Assembly (NCBI GenBank): GCA_026417315.1
Contig: JAOADM010000005.1
Location: 1-41,028, forward strand
Origin: Limisphaera sp.
Lineage (GTDB): Bacteria; Verrucomicrobiota; Verrucomicrobiia; Limisphaerales; Limisphaeraceae
Length of the DNA: 41,028 nucleotides
Direction: 5' to 3'
Part shown: positions 15,963-24,158 of the stretch, piece after piece
Layout of the letters: every line of letters starts with the position of its first letter
Numbering within the stretch: position 1 is the first letter of the stretch
Notes under the pieces: generated by a model
The model's input: the letters and a program-made list of their open reading frames with translations, nothing else
Told to the model about the DNA's origin: nothing
Databases searched by the model: none
Translations under genes and position numbers: made by a program

Positions 15963-17202
15963 GGGCACCTCCGGATGCTCCCGGAACCGAAGCCGAATGG
16001 CGCAGCGGGCGTGGCCATGGAGGGAATGCACAAAAACCCGTCCTGAGGACCTGTCGCTCCAATTGCACAAGGAAGGCGCCGTGGAAGAGGTCGCGGGCCA
16101 GCGGCGAACCTGTCGAAAGGAGACGCGGTTTGCAGGGCGGCCAATGGGCGCATTCGGGAGCAGAAGTGCACTGCACAATCGCTGAGAACCCTGGGTTGGC
16201 GCAGGAAATGTGGCCGACCTTGCGTGCGAGGGGCATTGGCATGGCGCATGCCCGCGCCTGACCGCTCATGGCACCAATGGCTTGCCGCTTGGTCACGGAC
16301 CTGAGTCTCTCTCTCTCTCTCTCCTGTCAAGCCCCCGCTACGCGAAAGCAGCCGTGTCCCAGTCGGAGCCGGACAATCGAAGAACGGACAACGAGAGTGG
16401 TTCGCTCGAGATGCGATTCTGTCCGGCTGGGCGCGGGTGACCGCGCGAGGTTCGAGAGCGGGCGGCAGCGGTCGAGCCGGAAATCAGCGCGGCAATCTTC
16501 GCGGAGAGGCTGGAAAGGTTTGGTGTCCTGCCGGCCCAGTGGGTGACGGCCCGGTTTGACGGTTCCAGCGCGTGCCAGGGGTCTTTTCACGTCGAGTCCG
16601 TCCCTAAAGCAGCAGCTTTGCCTACCACAGCAGTGTGTTTTTTTTTTTGGCCTTCGGCGGCTGTTGGGCAGGGGGCCGGGAAAGTGACGAACGGTCTCGG
16701 GAAGGATTCTCCGTCGACTTTCGTCCCCCGACTCCCGTCGGCGGCTACGGAAGCCGACACTGCGATCACCTGGTCAAGCAGGGCTTGGACTCCGCCGACT
16801 TCCGCCGGCGGCGACTGGATTGAGGGCTGCCGACCGCCGTGGACCTGTCAGGGGTTCGTGGGTTTTTGGTGGCCGGTGCTGTGGAGCGCTGTTGCGGGGA
16901 TGAGAATGCAGATTGCCGTCCCCGATCGAAGCCCCTCTGGTGGGATAGCCCGGCGAGGGCATCGATCTGCCGACTCTCGTCGGCAGCTACGTTGTACGGG
17001 AGGGTGGAATTTGGGCAGCGACTGTCCACGAGCCGGACAGCAGACGTCGCGAGACCATGGGCGCGGAGTTGCCCGCATCGACGGAAACCGCTCGGGAGAG
17101 GCGGCAGTGCAGGCAATTCGAGAGCCCGCACCTGCGGGCGGGCCGCTGCCGTTGCGCCGCAGCGGTGCATGGCATGCGTCCTGCCTCTGGGTGGTTGGAC
17201 TT
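15963..17202. other. Long intergenic region with simple repeats and palindromic repeats, no intact gene
   Basis: About 1240 bases without a convincing gene. It contains a TC dinucleotide run (about 16306-16322), a run of 11 T (16638-16648) just after an AAAGCAGCAGCTTT palindrome (about 16605-16620), and the second cluster of GCCGACTTCCGTCGG-type repeats. Open frames cross it on both strands, but their translations show no family resemblance. It looks like accumulated non-coding or eroded sequence. Confidence 0.5.
16710..16991. repeat. Cluster B of the short palindromic repeat (three to four copies)
   Basis: Copies of the element seen in cluster A start at about 16724 (CCCCGACTCCCGTCGGCGG, then CTACGG), 16791 (TCCGCCGACTTCCGCCGGCG) and 16966 (TCTGCCGACTCTCGTCGGCA, then GCTACG), with a partial copy at 16710. 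The last copy is nearly a perfect palindrome, with CTGCCGAC and GTCGGCAG arms. Spacings of about 67 and 175 bases resemble cluster A (70 and 170). Function unknown. Confidence 0.6.
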
Positions 17203-17490
17203 ATGGCGACGAAGCTGCATCTGGCCACGTTTCTGCAAGAGATTCGATGTTACCAGGCGATTGCAGATCGCCGGCCCGAGGCGGCCTCGTTGCGCGGCGT
17301 CGGGTTTCCCGGATTGACCTGGCCGGCGGATCTGCCGGTGGGGATCCGTCGGCGTCGCCTGGTGGTGGAGATGCAGCACGAGCCGAATGAGGCTTCAGGG
17401 TGGCGGGTGCCCATTCGGCGCATTGCCGGGGTAGAGCGAATCCCTGATCCGGCCGGGCCGGTGGCTACACGGCGCACGCGATCCCGTTAA
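17203..17490 (+). CDS. Hypothetical protein (95 residues)
   Basis: A short frame beginning MATKLHLATFLQEIRCYQAIADRRPEAASLRGVGFPG; not recognised. In favour of it being real are a plausible composition of helix-forming residues, codons ending mostly in G or C, and a compact convergent arrangement with the DUF4230 gene 17 bases away. Against it is that the same frame stays open for a further 660 bases upstream across repeat sequence, and the ribosome site is weak (GGTGGTTGG before ATG 17203). No signal peptide, helix of membrane type or known motif is visible. Confidence 0.35.
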   Translation: MATKLHLATFLQEIRCYQAIADRRPEAASLRGVGFPGLTWPADLPVGIRRRRLVVEMQHEPNEASGWRVPIRRIAGVERIPDPAGPVATRRTRSR

Positions 17491-17507
17491 CGCTTCGAGG
17501 GGGGCTT

Positions 17508-18110
17508 TCAGTTGTCCCGGTCGGGCCGTCGGATGTGGATCTGGACCTCGCGAAAGCCGGCCAGTTCGAAGAAGCGGCGTAGTTGTTGGCGGGCGTGTTC
17601 CTCGGCGTCGCGGAGGATCCCGGCTTCGTGCGCGGCCAAACGAATTTCCCGCAGCGCCGTTTGGCGTGCAGTTTGTTCCAGCTCTTTGTCGAAGCGCCGG
17701 AGCAGGCCGGTGTCGCGGTCGATGACGCGGGTCCGGGCTTCGTCGAGGTAGGCATCCGTCACGCGTGGGGGCGGCAGCCACAGCGTGAGGCGGTCTCCCT
17801 CCACCGCAATGTCCCCGGGTTCCATCCGAGCGAGATCGAAGCCCGCTTTGACCACGCCGTGGGCCAGAAGAAGCAATCGGTTCTGGCCGTACCATTTGAC
17901 ATCTTCGGCCACCACGGCCTTCTCCATCACGTAGCGGACGGTGACCAGTTGGGCGAGGGATTGAACCTGCTGGAGGATGGCAGCACTGGTCTGGATGCGC
18001 GGCCCCGTGGGTACGCCGAACCATTCCGGGTGACGGGAACCGAGCCAGAGCCCGAGGCTGAACAGCCCCACGATGATCAGCGCAAACACCAAACTTTGCA
18101 GTGGCTTCAT
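17508..18110 (-). CDS. DUF4230 domain-containing membrane-anchored protein
   Basis: A 200-residue protein with an N-terminal anchor (about residues 5-23, LVFALIIVGLFSLGLWLG) and a soluble domain with the DUF4230 pattern: ILQQVQSLAQLVTVRYVMEK, then LLLLAHGVVKAGFDLARM and a region of the type IAVEGDRLTLWLPPP. The C-terminal half is helical and charged, with ARQQLRRFFELAGFREVQI at the end. ATG at 18110 is chosen because the hydrophobic anchor follows directly; the frame begins further up at 18146. DUF4230 proteins are widespread membrane-attached proteins of unknown function. No operon partner on the same strand lies immediately downstream. Confidence 0.8.
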   Translation of the reverse strand: MKPLQSLVFALIIVGLFSLGLWLGSRHPEWFGVPTGPRIQTSAAILQQVQSLAQLVTVRYVMEKAVVAEDVKWYGQNRLLLLAHGVVKAGFDLARMEPGDIAVEGDRLTLWLPPPRVTDAYLDEARTRVIDRDTGLLRRFDKELEQTARQTALREIRLAAHEAGILRDAEEHARQQLRRFFELAGFREVQIHIRRPDRDN

Positions 18111-18346
18111 CGGGGCCAACATGGCGGGGGCGGACCCCCGGCGCAAGGACGAGCGGCCGGTAGCGGCTGCGGAGGCGAAACGCTGAAGTGGCCGAATGAG
18201 GGGATTTCAAGGTTCGATGCCAAGGGCGGGGTAGAGGAGCTCGGAAAACGTTCGAGCTTCTGCGCAATCAGGCGCAATTTACGCGAAAGAAGGGGAGAAT
18301 GTCCGGGACCGGCCCGGCTGCGTGGTGGAAGCGGGTGCCGCGCGGC

Positions 18347-18832
18347 CTAACGAGGGGTACGGTCCGTCCACAAAAAGGATTTTTGCTCCGCCAACAGGGC
18401 CGGACCCGACCAGAGGCTCACGCGCCAGGCGGTGACGTCGCCGAGCTGCCGGTACTGGTCGGGCGTGAGCCGAATCGAGGTCCAGCGTCGGCGGGTCGAG
18501 CCGGCCGGAACGGCCTGTTGCAGCGTCAGTTCCCGTGGACTGCCGGCGGTCGACCAGCCTCGAAGTTCAAGTTGGAGGCGCAAGGGCCCTTGATCGGGGG
18601 CGACGGGCTTCCAGAGGATTTGGAACCGCATGGTATTGCGGAGTGATGGGTTGCGACGGAGCTCGGCCTGGTAGGCGTCGCGATCAAACAGGCTGGGAGA
18701 CAGGGCCGCTCGCCCCTGGGCGTCCAGGTACTGGGGCAGGACTTTCAGGATTTGCGCCTGCGCTTGGGTCGTGAAAACGGCCCATGCCAGGAGCATGAGC
18801 CTCAGCCAGGTTTGTGGCGCCAGCTTTTGCAT
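18347..18832 (-). CDS. Small secreted or periplasmic protein, unknown family
   Basis: A 161-residue protein with a signal peptide (about residues 1-26, ending WAVFTTQAQAQ) and a mature part with no domain I recognise; it contains SPSLFDRDAYQAELRRNP and a regular beta-like pattern toward the end. ATG at 18832 is preferred to a GTG at 18841 because a good promoter ends only seven bases upstream of the ATG and the GTG would lie in front of the predicted transcription start. There is no ribosome site, so a leaderless mRNA is likely. It stands alone; the DUF4230 gene follows on the same strand after 236 bases that contain nothing recognised. Confidence 0.65.
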   Translation of the reverse strand: MQKLAPQTWLRLMLLAWAVFTTQAQAQILKVLPQYLDAQGRAALSPSLFDRDAYQAELRRNPSLRNTMRFQILWKPVAPDQGPLRLQLELRGWSTAGSPRELTLQQAVPAGSTRRRWTSIRLTPDQYRQLGDVTAWRVSLWSGPALLAEQKSFLWTDRTPR

Positions 18833-18839
18833 GAACGGC

Positions 18840-18867
18840 ACTATAGGGGCGCTTTGGGGGCTGGCAA
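18840..18867 (-). promoter_or_regulatory. Promoter of the small secreted protein gene (leaderless arrangement)
   Basis: On the - strand TTGCCA (18862-18867) and TATAGT (18840-18845) are separated by 16 bases, a near-consensus sigma-70 type promoter. The ATG at 18832 lies seven bases past the -10 box, which places the expected transcription start at or within a few bases of the start codon. No Shine-Dalgarno sequence is possible in that space. Confidence 0.6.
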
Positions 18868-19292
18868 CCCCGGGCTTTGCCGCGGATCAGTCCGGCCCGG
18901 GCCTGGCGGTGCTCGAGGGCCGGGACAGGTCAGGGTCGGGCAGCAAGGGAGGGTGCGGCGCAGGGGGCGGCCATTTCACGAGCGGCTTTTCCGGTCTGCG
19001 GAGACGGCGCCGTGTCCGTCCGGGCCTCCCCGTTCTTCGGCTCTCTGCAACGGTGGCCACCTGACTCATCTTGGCGAGTTTCTGTTGCGCAAGCCGGGCG
19101 ATGAACCGGCGGTGGTGGCAGGAGCGTGTAAAGCTCTGGAGAGCGTGGCTGGTGTCGGGCGGCCCTTGCCAAGAGGCACGGGTTGCTCGGCAAGCGTACC
19201 ATGGAGGGAGCCGATCCCTGGAACCGCGGTGTCAGGTGGGGCGAAGGCCTTTGATCTCGACGGCGGCCATCCGGCCCCGGTAGAAGAGGGAC
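18868..19292. other. Intergenic region between divergent genes, nothing recognised
   Basis: About 425 bases separating the - strand secreted protein gene and the + strand fucosidase gene. A 60-codon - strand frame at 18887-19069 (MSQVATVAESRRTGRPGR, then Pro- and Arg-rich) was considered but looks like composition-driven noise. A purine-rich GAAGAGGG just upstream of 19293 can serve as ribosome site for the fucosidase gene. Confidence 0.45.
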
Positions 19293-20819
19293 ATGAACCG
19301 GATGGCGTTTTGGCTTTGCCACGGGATCGCAGGGCTGGCGATGGTTACCTGGAGCCTTCGAGCCCAGAGCGCGACCCCGGTCCGCTACGAACCGCGGTGG
19401 GAATCTCTGGATCGCCGCCCCACGCCGGAATGGTTCCGCGATGCAAAGTTTGGGATTTTCATTCACTGGGGCGTGTATTCCGTGCCCGGATGGGGCGTGA
19501 AAGGTCAGTACGCGGAGTGGTATTGGCATCGAATGGCGAAGAAGGGGGAGAACAACCCGTGGTGGGAGTATCACAAACGGGTTTGGGGCGAGGACTTCGA
19601 GTACGCAGACTTTGCGCGGCTGTTTCGATGTGAGCATTTCGACCCGGATCAGTGGGCGGACCTGTTTGCGAGGTCCGGGGCACGCTATGTCGTGCCGACC
19701 TCAAAACATCATGATGGGTTTTGCCTCTGGCCCAGTGCGGAGGCGAGCCGAACCTGGGGCCGGCCCTGGAACGCGGTGGATACGGGACCGCGTCGTGATC
19801 TGCTCGGGGACCTGACGGAGGCAGTGCGCCGCCGGGGACTGCGTTTCGGGTTTTACTATTCCCTGTACGAGTGGTTCAACCCGTTGTGGCGGACGGATCG
19901 GACCCGGTACGTGAACGAGCACATGATGCCCCAGCTCAGGGACGTGGTGCTGCGGTACAGGCCGGCCATCCTCTTCAGCGACGGCGAGTGGGAAATGACT
20001 TCGAAGGAATGGAAATCGGAGGAGTTTCTCGCCTGGCTGTTCAACGACTCACCCGTGCGTGACGAAGTGGCGGTGAACGATCGCTGGGGGAAAGAGACAC
20101 GACACAAACACGGGGGATACTACACGACCGAATACGCCGCGGGCCTGCCAGGTGCGGATCATCCCTGGGAGGAAAATCGTGGCATGGCATACTCGTATGG
20201 GTGGAACCGGATCGAGACGGCCGAGGATTACCGGTCGGCCCGGGAATTGATCCTGCTCTTGTGCGATACCGTGAGCCGTGGTGGGAATCTGTTGCTCAAT
20301 GTGGGACCGACAGGGGACGGACGCATTCCGGTGATCATGCAGCAGCGGCTGTTGGAGGTGGGCGATTGGCTTCGGGTCAATGGGGAGGCCATCTACGGGA
20401 CGCGGTTTGCCGGCCGCGCGGCCCAGTGGACGGAGGGCCGGATTCCGGAGCAGAAGTACGGGGACTACAATGTGGAGTACAAACTGATGGAGCAGGTGGG
20501 ACAACAGCCGCGCCCGGACGGACAGGCGGTCAAGCAGGTGTTTTTCACCCGGAAAGGCGACACGTTGTATGCGATTACGGCCGGCTGGCCGGGCCGCCGC
20601 CTGGTTTTACGGGACGTTGACGTGCCGGCACAGACAGAGGTCACGATGTTGGGAGTCCCCGGGGTCCTGAAGAGCCTGCGGGAGGGGAACCATCTGATCA
20701 TTGAGACGCCCCCACTGGGCCCGGAAGAGGCGCCCTGCCGGTATGCCTACACCTTCAAGATTCCCGGCGCGCGCTTGACGGGTTCGACTGTGTCGGGAGC
20801 ATCGGTTTCCGCTCGTTGA
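19293..20819 (+). CDS. Secreted alpha-L-fucosidase, glycoside hydrolase family 29
   Basis: A 508-residue enzyme with a signal peptide (about residues 1-25, ending SLRAQS), so it acts in the periplasm or outside. The GH29 catalytic barrel starts with PEWFRDAKFGIFIHWGVYSVP, then SGARYVVPTSKHHDGFCLWPS and GLRFGFYYSLYEWFNP. The block ILFSDGEWEM holds the catalytic nucleophile, Asp230. The segment GGNLLLNVGPTGDGRIP and the following EVGDWLRVNGEAIYGT are typical of the family C-terminal end of the barrel. It would remove terminal fucose from plant, algal or mucin glycans. ATG at 19293 has GAAGAGGG just upstream. The pectinesterase gene follows on the same strand, 197 bases on. Confidence 0.93.
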   Translation: MNRMAFWLCHGIAGLAMVTWSLRAQSATPVRYEPRWESLDRRPTPEWFRDAKFGIFIHWGVYSVPGWGVKGQYAEWYWHRMAKKGENNPWWEYHKRVWGEDFEYADFARLFRCEHFDPDQWADLFARSGARYVVPTSKHHDGFCLWPSAEASRTWGRPWNAVDTGPRRDLLGDLTEAVRRRGLRFGFYYSLYEWFNPLWRTDRTRYVNEHMMPQLRDVVLRYRPAILFSDGEWEMTSKEWKSEEFLAWLFNDSPVRDEVAVNDRWGKETRHKHGGYYTTEYAAGLPGADHPWEENRGMAYSYGWNRIETAEDYRSARELILLLCDTVSRGGNLLLNVGPTGDGRIPVIMQQRLLEVGDWLRVNGEAIYGTRFAGRAAQWTEGRIPEQKYGDYNVEYKLMEQVGQQPRPDGQAVKQVFFTRKGDTLYAITAGWPGRRLVLRDVDVPAQTEVTMLGVPGVLKSLREGNHLIIETPPLGPEEAPCRYAYTFKIPGARLTGSTVSGASVSAR

Positions 20820-21016
20820 GTCCGGTATCTCCCCCAGGTTCGCGGGGCACCCTTCTTCCAATGCCACGCGGTTTCCGAAGGATGCTTCGCCGGCAAGGGC
20901 CCGATGCGCGGACAGCACAAGGGGGTGGGCTTGGGCCACAGACACGGGTGCGTTGTGAGCGAATCGGAATATCGGAGTCCGGAAAAGTTTTTGCGCGCTG
21001 GTGCGCCGAGGTCCTT

Positions 21017-22018
21017 ATGAGGCAGGTGGTTTGGACGGTTCTGGCCATTGTGGGTTTGACGCGGCCGTCTGAGGGTGAAGCGGGCGAACCCGGGAGGGAC
21101 AACTTGCGTCCGGATGCCGTGGTGGCGTTGGATGGCAGCGGGGATTACCGCAGCATCGAGGAAGCCATTTATGCGGCGCCCTATCGCGGGCCGGACCGTC
21201 GGTGGGTGATTCTGGTCAAGCCGGGGACTTACAGGGAACGGGTTTATGTACAACGGGAACGGGGTTACCTCCGATTGGTTGGCGAGGACGCCGCGACAAC
21301 CGTTCTCAGTGCGGGACTGCACGCCAACATGCCGGATGTGGACGGGCGGCGCCTGGGGACATTTCGGACAGCCACGCTCCACGTGGATGGCGATGGGTTC
21401 GAGGTGGAGAACCTGACCATCGCGAACACGGCCGGGCCCGTGGGGCAGGCGCTGGCGCTGCGCGTGGATGGTGACCGGGTCCGCTTCCGGCGGTGTCGAT
21501 TCCTCGGTTGGCAGGATACGATCCTGCTGAATCGCGGCCGGCATTACTTCGAAGATTGTTACATTGAGGGGCATGTGGACTTCATTTTCGGCGGGGCGAC
21601 CGCTTATTTCGAAAACTGTCACATTCATTGCCTGCGGGATGGGTACATCACGGCCGCCTCCACTCCGCCGTGGCAAACCCACGGGCTGATTTTCCGTCGC
21701 TGTAGGGTTACGGGGGAACCGGGCGTGAAGACCTACCTGGGACGGCCCTGGCGTCCCCATGCCATGACGGTGTTTCTGCACTGTGATCTGAGTGCGGTGG
21801 TTCGGCCCGAAGGATGGCACAATTGGGGGGATCCATCGCGGGAAGCGACCGCGCGTTACGCGGAGTATGGAAATCGCGGGCCGGGAGCGGATCGTTCCGG
21901 GCGGGTGCCGTGGGCGCGGGAATTGGGCGAGGACGAAGCGACGTTGTTGACGCCGGAACGAGTGTTGGCAGGGCCGGACGGTTGGCGGCCTGCGGTCCTG
22001 CCCGCCGGTCCCCGATGA
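21017..22018 (+). CDS. Secreted pectinesterase, carbohydrate esterase family 8
   Basis: A 333-residue enzyme that removes methyl esters from pectic homogalacturonan. A short signal peptide (about residues 1-23) precedes a right-handed beta-helix domain that begins DAVVALDGSGDYRSIEEAI. Catalytic residues are visible: Asp167 in GWQDTIL and Asp188 in GHVDFIFGGATAYFENC, with the substrate-binding Arg and Trp in TYLGRPWRPHA. ATG at 21017 is chosen because it has GAGG five bases upstream and directly opens the signal peptide; the frame extends up to 20816 without coding character. Together with the adjacent fucosidase it points to use of plant or algal polysaccharides. There is no polygalacturonase or pectate lyase in the window. 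Confidence 0.93.
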   Translation: MRQVVWTVLAIVGLTRPSEGEAGEPGRDNLRPDAVVALDGSGDYRSIEEAIYAAPYRGPDRRWVILVKPGTYRERVYVQRERGYLRLVGEDAATTVLSAGLHANMPDVDGRRLGTFRTATLHVDGDGFEVENLTIANTAGPVGQALALRVDGDRVRFRRCRFLGWQDTILLNRGRHYFEDCYIEGHVDFIFGGATAYFENCHIHCLRDGYITAASTPPWQTHGLIFRRCRVTGEPGVKTYLGRPWRPHAMTVFLHCDLSAVVRPEGWHNWGDPSREATARYAEYGNRGPGADRSGRVPWARELGEDEATLLTPERVLAGPDGWRPAVLPAGPR

Positions 22019-22912
22019 GGTAAAGCGGCAGCCGCTGTGGCCGGTGAAACGGGCGCACTTCTCCGGTTTTGGGTACTCCCGAACGCCCGGCGTAAGTTCG
22101 CGACACCTCGGCACGGGAAGGGTGGCAGACAAGCGGACTTCCCCGGGATCCGCGGTCCCGGGGCTTGAACACTTGGAACGCCTCCGCGGCCCACGGATCG
22201 CACGGGCCCAGTCCCGCGCCGAAGGCGGCTCCCACTCACCCGCCCGGGTGACGTCCAGGGAATTCTCTCTTGTAAGTCCACTGCGGCTTGATAGGGCGCA
22301 ACCGTTGACCTCACCGCGAGGCCCGGGCGGGCCACGACGAAGGCCGCCCTTCGTGGGCGGGGAAATGGCGGTAATCCGGGTACCCAGGGTGTGCCCTGGG
22401 CTTGGTACCCATGGGGCAGCTGTACAGCGTGCTGGAGGCGCAATCCTTCCCCCGGGATCGAGGCAATCTGGTTACCCAGGGCGCTACCTTGGGCTCATGC
22501 AATTCGGGGCCCGTTGGGGCAAGCACCCCCTGCGCCGGGGCTGTGAAACCTCCCCGAGCTTGATGCGTTCGGAGGGAATGAAGCTGCAGGGACTGATTTG
22601 AGCCATCGTCCTTGGGAATGTTGGCCCAGGCAGGCCCCGGCGCCATGGGCCCGCTGCTCCGCGAGTTTCAGGTTTTCCATACTCCTGAAAGCCTGGCGGG
22701 ATTCTGGGTGTCCTTGGCAAGGGTAAGCCGCCGGAACCGAGCCATTCTCCGGGATTCTGGATCCGGGCTGAAAAACGGAAATGCGCCCTCATGGAGCGAC
22801 GTCGGGCTCGAGGACGGGGTGGGCGGCGCAGGGGGAGAGACACCTCCTCGGTTCCCGCCTTCAACCCGGTGAATGTCGAGGCTCGCATGGCGGACCGGGC
22901 GCGTCGGCCAGG
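22019..22912. other. Intergenic region with dispersed repeats, no gene recognised
   Basis: About 890 bases between the pectinesterase (+) and the NYN-domain gene (-). It contains two copies of a CCCAGGG-hairpin element (separate entry) and short inverted repeats such as GGCCGCCC and GGGCGG at about 22343-22361. Open frames on both strands give Pro/Arg/Gly-rich translations without family features. Confidence 0.5.
22378..22520. repeat. Two copies of a TACCCAGGG hairpin repeat
   Basis: Copy 1 has a perfect 7-bp stem, CCCAGGG (22383-22389) and CCCTGGG (22394-22400), with a TGTG loop, and is followed by CATGGGGC. Copy 2 has CCCAGGG (22475-22481) and CCTTGGG (22487-22493), with one G-U type change, and is followed by CGGGGCCCGTTGGGGC. 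The copies are 92 bases apart in the same orientation. The combination of a TACCCAGGG/CCCTGGG stem with a nearby GTTGGGGC end matches an intergenic repeat that I remember as common in planctomycete and verrucomicrobial genomes; this is recollection, not a search result. Confidence 0.55.
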
Positions 22913-23458
22913 TTACTCTGACTTTGACGCTTCGCTCTCCGCCGGGGCGGACCGGCTCGCGTGGTTGGTGTCGGTCTGGAGGATGCCTTCGATGCGATGC
23001 AGGTTCAGGTACTGATGGGATGCCTGGATCAGCTCCGGGGAGGTCATGCGGTCGGGTCCGATGATCTTGACGATTTTCCCCTTGAGGCAAAGGGCATCCA
23101 CGATGGCTTTGAAATCGCCATCTCCCGTGATCAGCACCACTTCGTCGAGGTAGTCAGCCTGCGTGAGGATTTCGACCGCCATGTCCAGGTCCATGTTGGC
23201 CTTGATGGTGCCGTCGGGGAGGCGACGCAGCGGCTTGGAAATCACGCGATAGCCCATGAGGCCGAGGGCATTGCGAAACGAGCGTTGCCCGTCGCTTTCG
23301 GGGTCGAAGCAGGTGAAGGCCGTCAAAGTAACGACGCCGTCGGTGCTCCGGAGCAGGTAGTCGCGCAGCGTGGCGAAGTTGATTCGGCCCTGTCCGTAGA
23401 GCGCCTGCGTGGTAAGATACACGTTTTGAACATCGACAAACACACCGACTCGTTTCAT
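22913..23458 (-). CDS. NYN domain protein (LabA/DUF88 family), putative RNase
   Basis: A 181-residue cytoplasmic protein formed almost entirely by a NYN (PIN-like) nuclease domain. The acidic residues expected for metal binding are present: Asp9 in VGVFVDVQN, Asp90 and Asp92 in KANMDLDMAVEIL, and Asp113 and Asp115 in LITGDGDFKAIVDAL. The segment GKIVKIIGPDRMTSPELIQASHQYLNL completes the domain, and the last ~20 residues are a Ser/Ala/Glu tail. ATG at 23458 opens exactly at the domain; the longer frame to 24025 has no coding character. Family members are thought to cleave RNA, and some act in regulation. It is monocistronic here. Confidence 0.85.
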   Translation of the reverse strand: MKRVGVFVDVQNVYLTTQALYGQGRINFATLRDYLLRSTDGVVTLTAFTCFDPESDGQRSFRNALGLMGYRVISKPLRRLPDGTIKANMDLDMAVEILTQADYLDEVVLITGDGDFKAIVDALCLKGKIVKIIGPDRMTSPELIQASHQYLNLHRIEGILQTDTNHASRSAPAESEASKSE

Positions 23459-24080
23459 GGTTTGGTCTTCCCAATGAGCGTTTTTGCGCATGGCGCGGGC
23501 CGGCCGGGCCTCCCGTGGGCCTGGCCGCGTGGGTTTCCCACCGGGACCTCGGGCGACCCGCCCAGGGCGGTGCCCCCGCGCCGCCGGGGTGGAATGTGTC
23601 CCGGGGCATCGGAACCGACAAGGTTTTTGCGCAAGCGCGCACGGGTTTAGGGCGTCGCCGTGCCGGGTGCAATCCGGGAGCGTGCGCAGAAGGCAACCGG
23701 CCCGGCACGTCGAGAGGCACGGGTCTGCCTCTCCGGGGGCGGACCTTTGCTCGTGGTGCGTGCGGATGGCAGCGTGCTTCGGTTCTCCGGCCGGCTTGGA
23801 GTCGGGTGTGTCTGTACGGACGTACTTGGGGACCATCGGTGCCCTGGGTTTCGGGAGCGCCCCGCTGAGGATGTGGAGTGTGCGGAGGTGAGGGGGATTC
23901 TGCGGTGGGGCACGAACGCTTGAGCGGTCAAGCCCGTGGCGGGCAGGGGGCTCTGGATGGCGCAGGGCATTGGCCCCGCCCGGGGTGTGCCCGGGGGAGT
24001 TCGGGACGTCCCAAGCGGGCCCCACTCATTGTGGTGTGGGCTCCGACCTGGCCGTGCAGGGGCTGCGCTCGAAATGAAGG
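23459..24080. other. Intergenic region, no gene recognised
   Basis: About 620 bases upstream of the NYN gene and downstream of the ppdK terminator hairpins. The - strand frame of the NYN gene stays open for another 560 bases here, but its translation is Pro/Arg/His-rich and unlike any family. No repeat, promoter with both boxes, or RNA structure stood out, except GGGAAGA near 23470 (- strand), which may serve as the NYN ribosome site. Confidence 0.45.
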
Positions 24081-24144
24081 AGCCGCTCCGGTGCAGGCCG
24101 GAGCGGCTCGTCGTAGATCGTTAGGAGGCCGTGTGGAGACGGCC
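24081..24144 (-). terminator. Tandem hairpins behind ppdK, probable terminator
   Basis: Reading the - strand, the ppdK stop is followed after about 14 bases by a 6-bp hairpin (GGCCGT 24139-24144 with ACGGCC 24127-24132, six-base loop) and then by a perfect 11-bp stem (24098-24108 with 24081-24091, six-base loop). There is no long T-tract behind them, so factor-dependent termination or mRNA 3'-end protection is as likely as classical intrinsic termination. Confidence 0.6.
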
Positions 24145-24158
24145 CCCTGAGGCTGTGG

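Noticed and set aside
16543-17202. Upstream extension of the hypothetical gene at 17203-17490
   Set aside because: The frame passes through a T-run and repeat cluster B; only the last 96 codons look protein-like.
18887-19069. A 60-codon - strand frame (MSQVATVAESRR, then Pro/Arg-rich) upstream of the small secreted protein gene
   Set aside because: Low-complexity composition, no ribosome site and no family; too weak to call a gene.
20747-22132. A - strand open frame of 461 codons opposite the pectinesterase
   Set aside because: The + strand carries complete CE8 catalytic motifs; the antisense translation is Pro/Arg/His-rich noise.
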